33,126 nt of DNA from Pseudomonadota bacterium. GTDB lineage: Bacteria; Pseudomonadota; Alphaproteobacteria; Acetobacterales; Acetobacteraceae. The DNA is taken from the NCBI GenBank assembly GCA_021805565.1, contig JAJZFA010000031.1, positions 1-33,126 on the forward strand, written 5' to 3'. The notes beneath the pieces were generated by a model, which ran no database searches, was not told where the DNA came from, and was given only the letters and a program-made list of their open reading frames with translations. Made by a program: the position numbers and the translations under genes. Within the stretch, counting starts at the first letter, position 1, and each line of letters opens with the position of its first letter. Below, piece after piece: positions 32,257 to 33,126 of this stretch.

Positions 32257-32640
32257 TTAGCGACGCTGGATCAGTTCGATCGTGACATTTTCCGGTGCGG
32301 TTAAAAACGCGATCCGAACGCCCGGCCGGACGGTCGCGATGTCCATGGTGAACGTAACGCCTTGCGCCTTCAGTCTGGCGACCGCCGCTTCGATGTCTTC
32401 GACGGTCAGTCCGAAATGGTCCAACCCCAAATAAGGCGAAGACGGCGCGGCGGCGGCTTCTCCGGGCCTGACCTTGGCGATGAACACTTTCTGCCCGGCG
32501 AGATTGACATCGATACGAACCGAACCGTTGGGTTGCGGGGTTTTAACGATCTCGGCCCCCAGCTTGTCCTAGTACCAGGCCGCGGTGGCGTCCGGATCCA
32601 GCGAACGCAGGTGAATATGTTCCCAGGTGAACTGTGTCAT
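32257..32640 (-). pseudogene. Glyoxalase/VOC-family gene with in-frame amber stop
   Basis: The frame from the ATG at 32640 reads MTQFTWEHIHLRSLDPDATA then AWY, meets TAG at 32571-32569 (codon 24), and continues in the same frame with DKLGAEIVKTPQPNGSVRID, YLGLDHFGLTVEDIEAAVAR and VTIELIQRR to a stop at 32257. The total of about 127 codons is a normal single VOC domain, and His10 and the later Glu fit metal-ligand positions. The stop replaces one residue between WY and DKLG, where relatives have a charged or polar residue; GAG or AAG to TAG would need one change. A GTG at 32487 could restart a 76-residue piece, but that would lack the first metal ligand. Sequencing error, recent loss or readthrough are all possible. 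Confidence 0.82.
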
Positions 32641-32972
32641 GGTCGTCCCCGCGAGCCGGTTCCGCACGATACACGCATGGCCTGACCGGTCAGGCAAGGG
32701 CGCCTCCCAGGGCATGGGGTGGCGGACCTAAGGCAACGCTGGCAAATAAGTGCGTCAGCACGCCAGCAAAGTTGCCGTGCAAAACATAAGCTTAGGCAAC
32801 GCTGGCAAATAAGTGCGTCAGCACGCCAGCAAAGTTGCCGTGCAAAACATAAGCTTAGGGTAACTGCTCAACCCACCGCCTGACGGCGTTCATTTGCTGA
32901 CGGTGCGCGCCTGCCACCGTCTCTTAATATTAACTTGACACGGTCACGGGCGAGTCGAGTCTAAACGCGGGC
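32641..32972. other. 332-base intergenic region with tandem repeats
   Basis: This gap lies between the divergent VOC gene and the IS66 TnpC start. It holds the tandem repeat copies 4 and 5 (32731-32856). After them, 32857-32972 is probably the left end and leader of the IS66-type element. A TTGACA (32935-32940) lies there, but it is too close to the GTG start to be a clear promoter. No other gene is seen. Confidence 0.45.
32731..32856 (+). repeat. Tandem structured palindromic repeats, copies 4 and 5
   Basis: Two identical 63-base units lie head to tail. In each, outer stem GGCAAC/GTTGCC (32732-32737/32771-32776 and 32795-32800/32834-32839) and middle stem GCTGGC/GCCAGC (32738-32743/32762-32767 and 63 bases on) pair perfectly. 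AAATAA and AAA are bulged and GTGC-GTCA-GCAC is the inner hairpin. A tail GTGCAAAACATAAGCTTA joins the units. Copy 1 differs from these in only one base of the 45-base core. The perfect identity of the two units suggests a recent duplication. Confidence 0.9.
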
Positions 32973-33126
32973 GTGAACGCGCTCCCGAACCTCGACCATC
33001 TCAGCCACCCGGAGAAAGACGCGCTGATCCGCGCGCTGTGGGCGCAGGTCCAGTCCCTTGGGGGGCGGGTCGCCGAACTCGAGGCCAGGCTGAACGATCC
33101 GCCCAAGACCCCGGAGAATTCCTCCG
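32973..33126 (+). CDS. IS66-family transposase TnpC, N-terminal part
   Basis: The first 51 codons of a gene that runs off the right edge read LPNLDHLSHPEKDALIRALW, AQVQSLGGRVAELEARL and DPPKTPENSS. This is the typical N-terminus of IS66 TnpC, with a leucine-zipper-like helix followed by the PPKTPxNSS segment that precedes its zinc-binding region. The start is taken as the GTG at 32973, since the frame is closed by TAA at 32931 and no ATG is available; no clear ribosome binding site is seen. No tnpA or tnpB precedes it, so the element is of the tnpC-only type or has lost its first genes. Confidence 0.75.
   Translation, partial: MNALPNLDHLSHPEKDALIRALWAQVQSLGGRVAELEARLNDPPKTPENSS

Noticed and set aside
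32935-32964. TTGACA with TCTAAA as a promoter for the IS66 tnpC
   Set aside because: The spacing is about 18 to 19 bases, the -10 match is poor, and it would place the start almost on the GTG codon.

Overview
The window is GC-rich, densely packed bacterial DNA. The gene set suggests an alphaproteobacterium, most likely of the Acetobacteraceae or a close relative. The clues are a complete pqqA-B-C-D-E operon, an OprB-type carbohydrate porin, a two-domain NAD synthetase and the glpX-recJ pairing. This placement is inference from gene content; no rRNA or other taxonomic marker is present.

Layout. Positions 1-380 hold insertion-sequence debris: the left end of an IS66-type element that runs off the window, next to a fragment of an IS5-type transposase. 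A 1100-residue transglutaminase/DUF2126 protein follows (485-3787, minus), then the pqq operon (3959-7112, minus), which includes a 26-residue pqqA. Positions 7376-18949 are mostly housekeeping and envelope genes: a carboxymuconolactone decarboxylase-like protein, a lytic transglycosylase with a SPOR domain, a Prx5-type peroxiredoxin, the OprB porin, nadE, a ferritin-like protein, prs, a PAP2 phosphatase, a crotonase-fold protein and a DEAD-box helicase. The helicase is coupled to a UPF0178 protein. A central-carbon block follows (19507-25712): a transketolase-like gene, gap, glpX and recJ. The last third holds a beta-propeller/fatty-acid-hydroxylase pair, a DUF169 protein, a metallo-beta-lactamase-fold hydrolase, a PRC-barrel/MFS pair, a glyoxalase-family gene broken by an amber codon, and the start of an IS66 TnpC at the right edge.

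How the genes fit together. PqqA to PqqE make the redox cofactor PQQ for periplasmic dehydrogenases, and the OprB porin would bring sugars or alcohols into that compartment. The transketolase-like gene, gap and glpX look like part of a gluconeogenic or Calvin-type sugar-phosphate module, but the transketolase-like protein has lost most of its catalytic and cofactor ligands, so its role is open.

Most unusual observations. (1) A structured palindromic repeat occurs five times (21478, 29128, 30320, 32732, 32795). Its stems covary between copies while an A-rich bulge and the inner hairpin region are kept. (2) The full-length transketolase-like protein lacks the expected catalytic histidines and has Glu in place of both side-chain metal ligands. 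(3) The crotonase-fold protein lacks both hydratase glutamates. (4) The glyoxalase-family gene carries a single in-frame TAG. (5) IS66-type ends face outward at both window edges.
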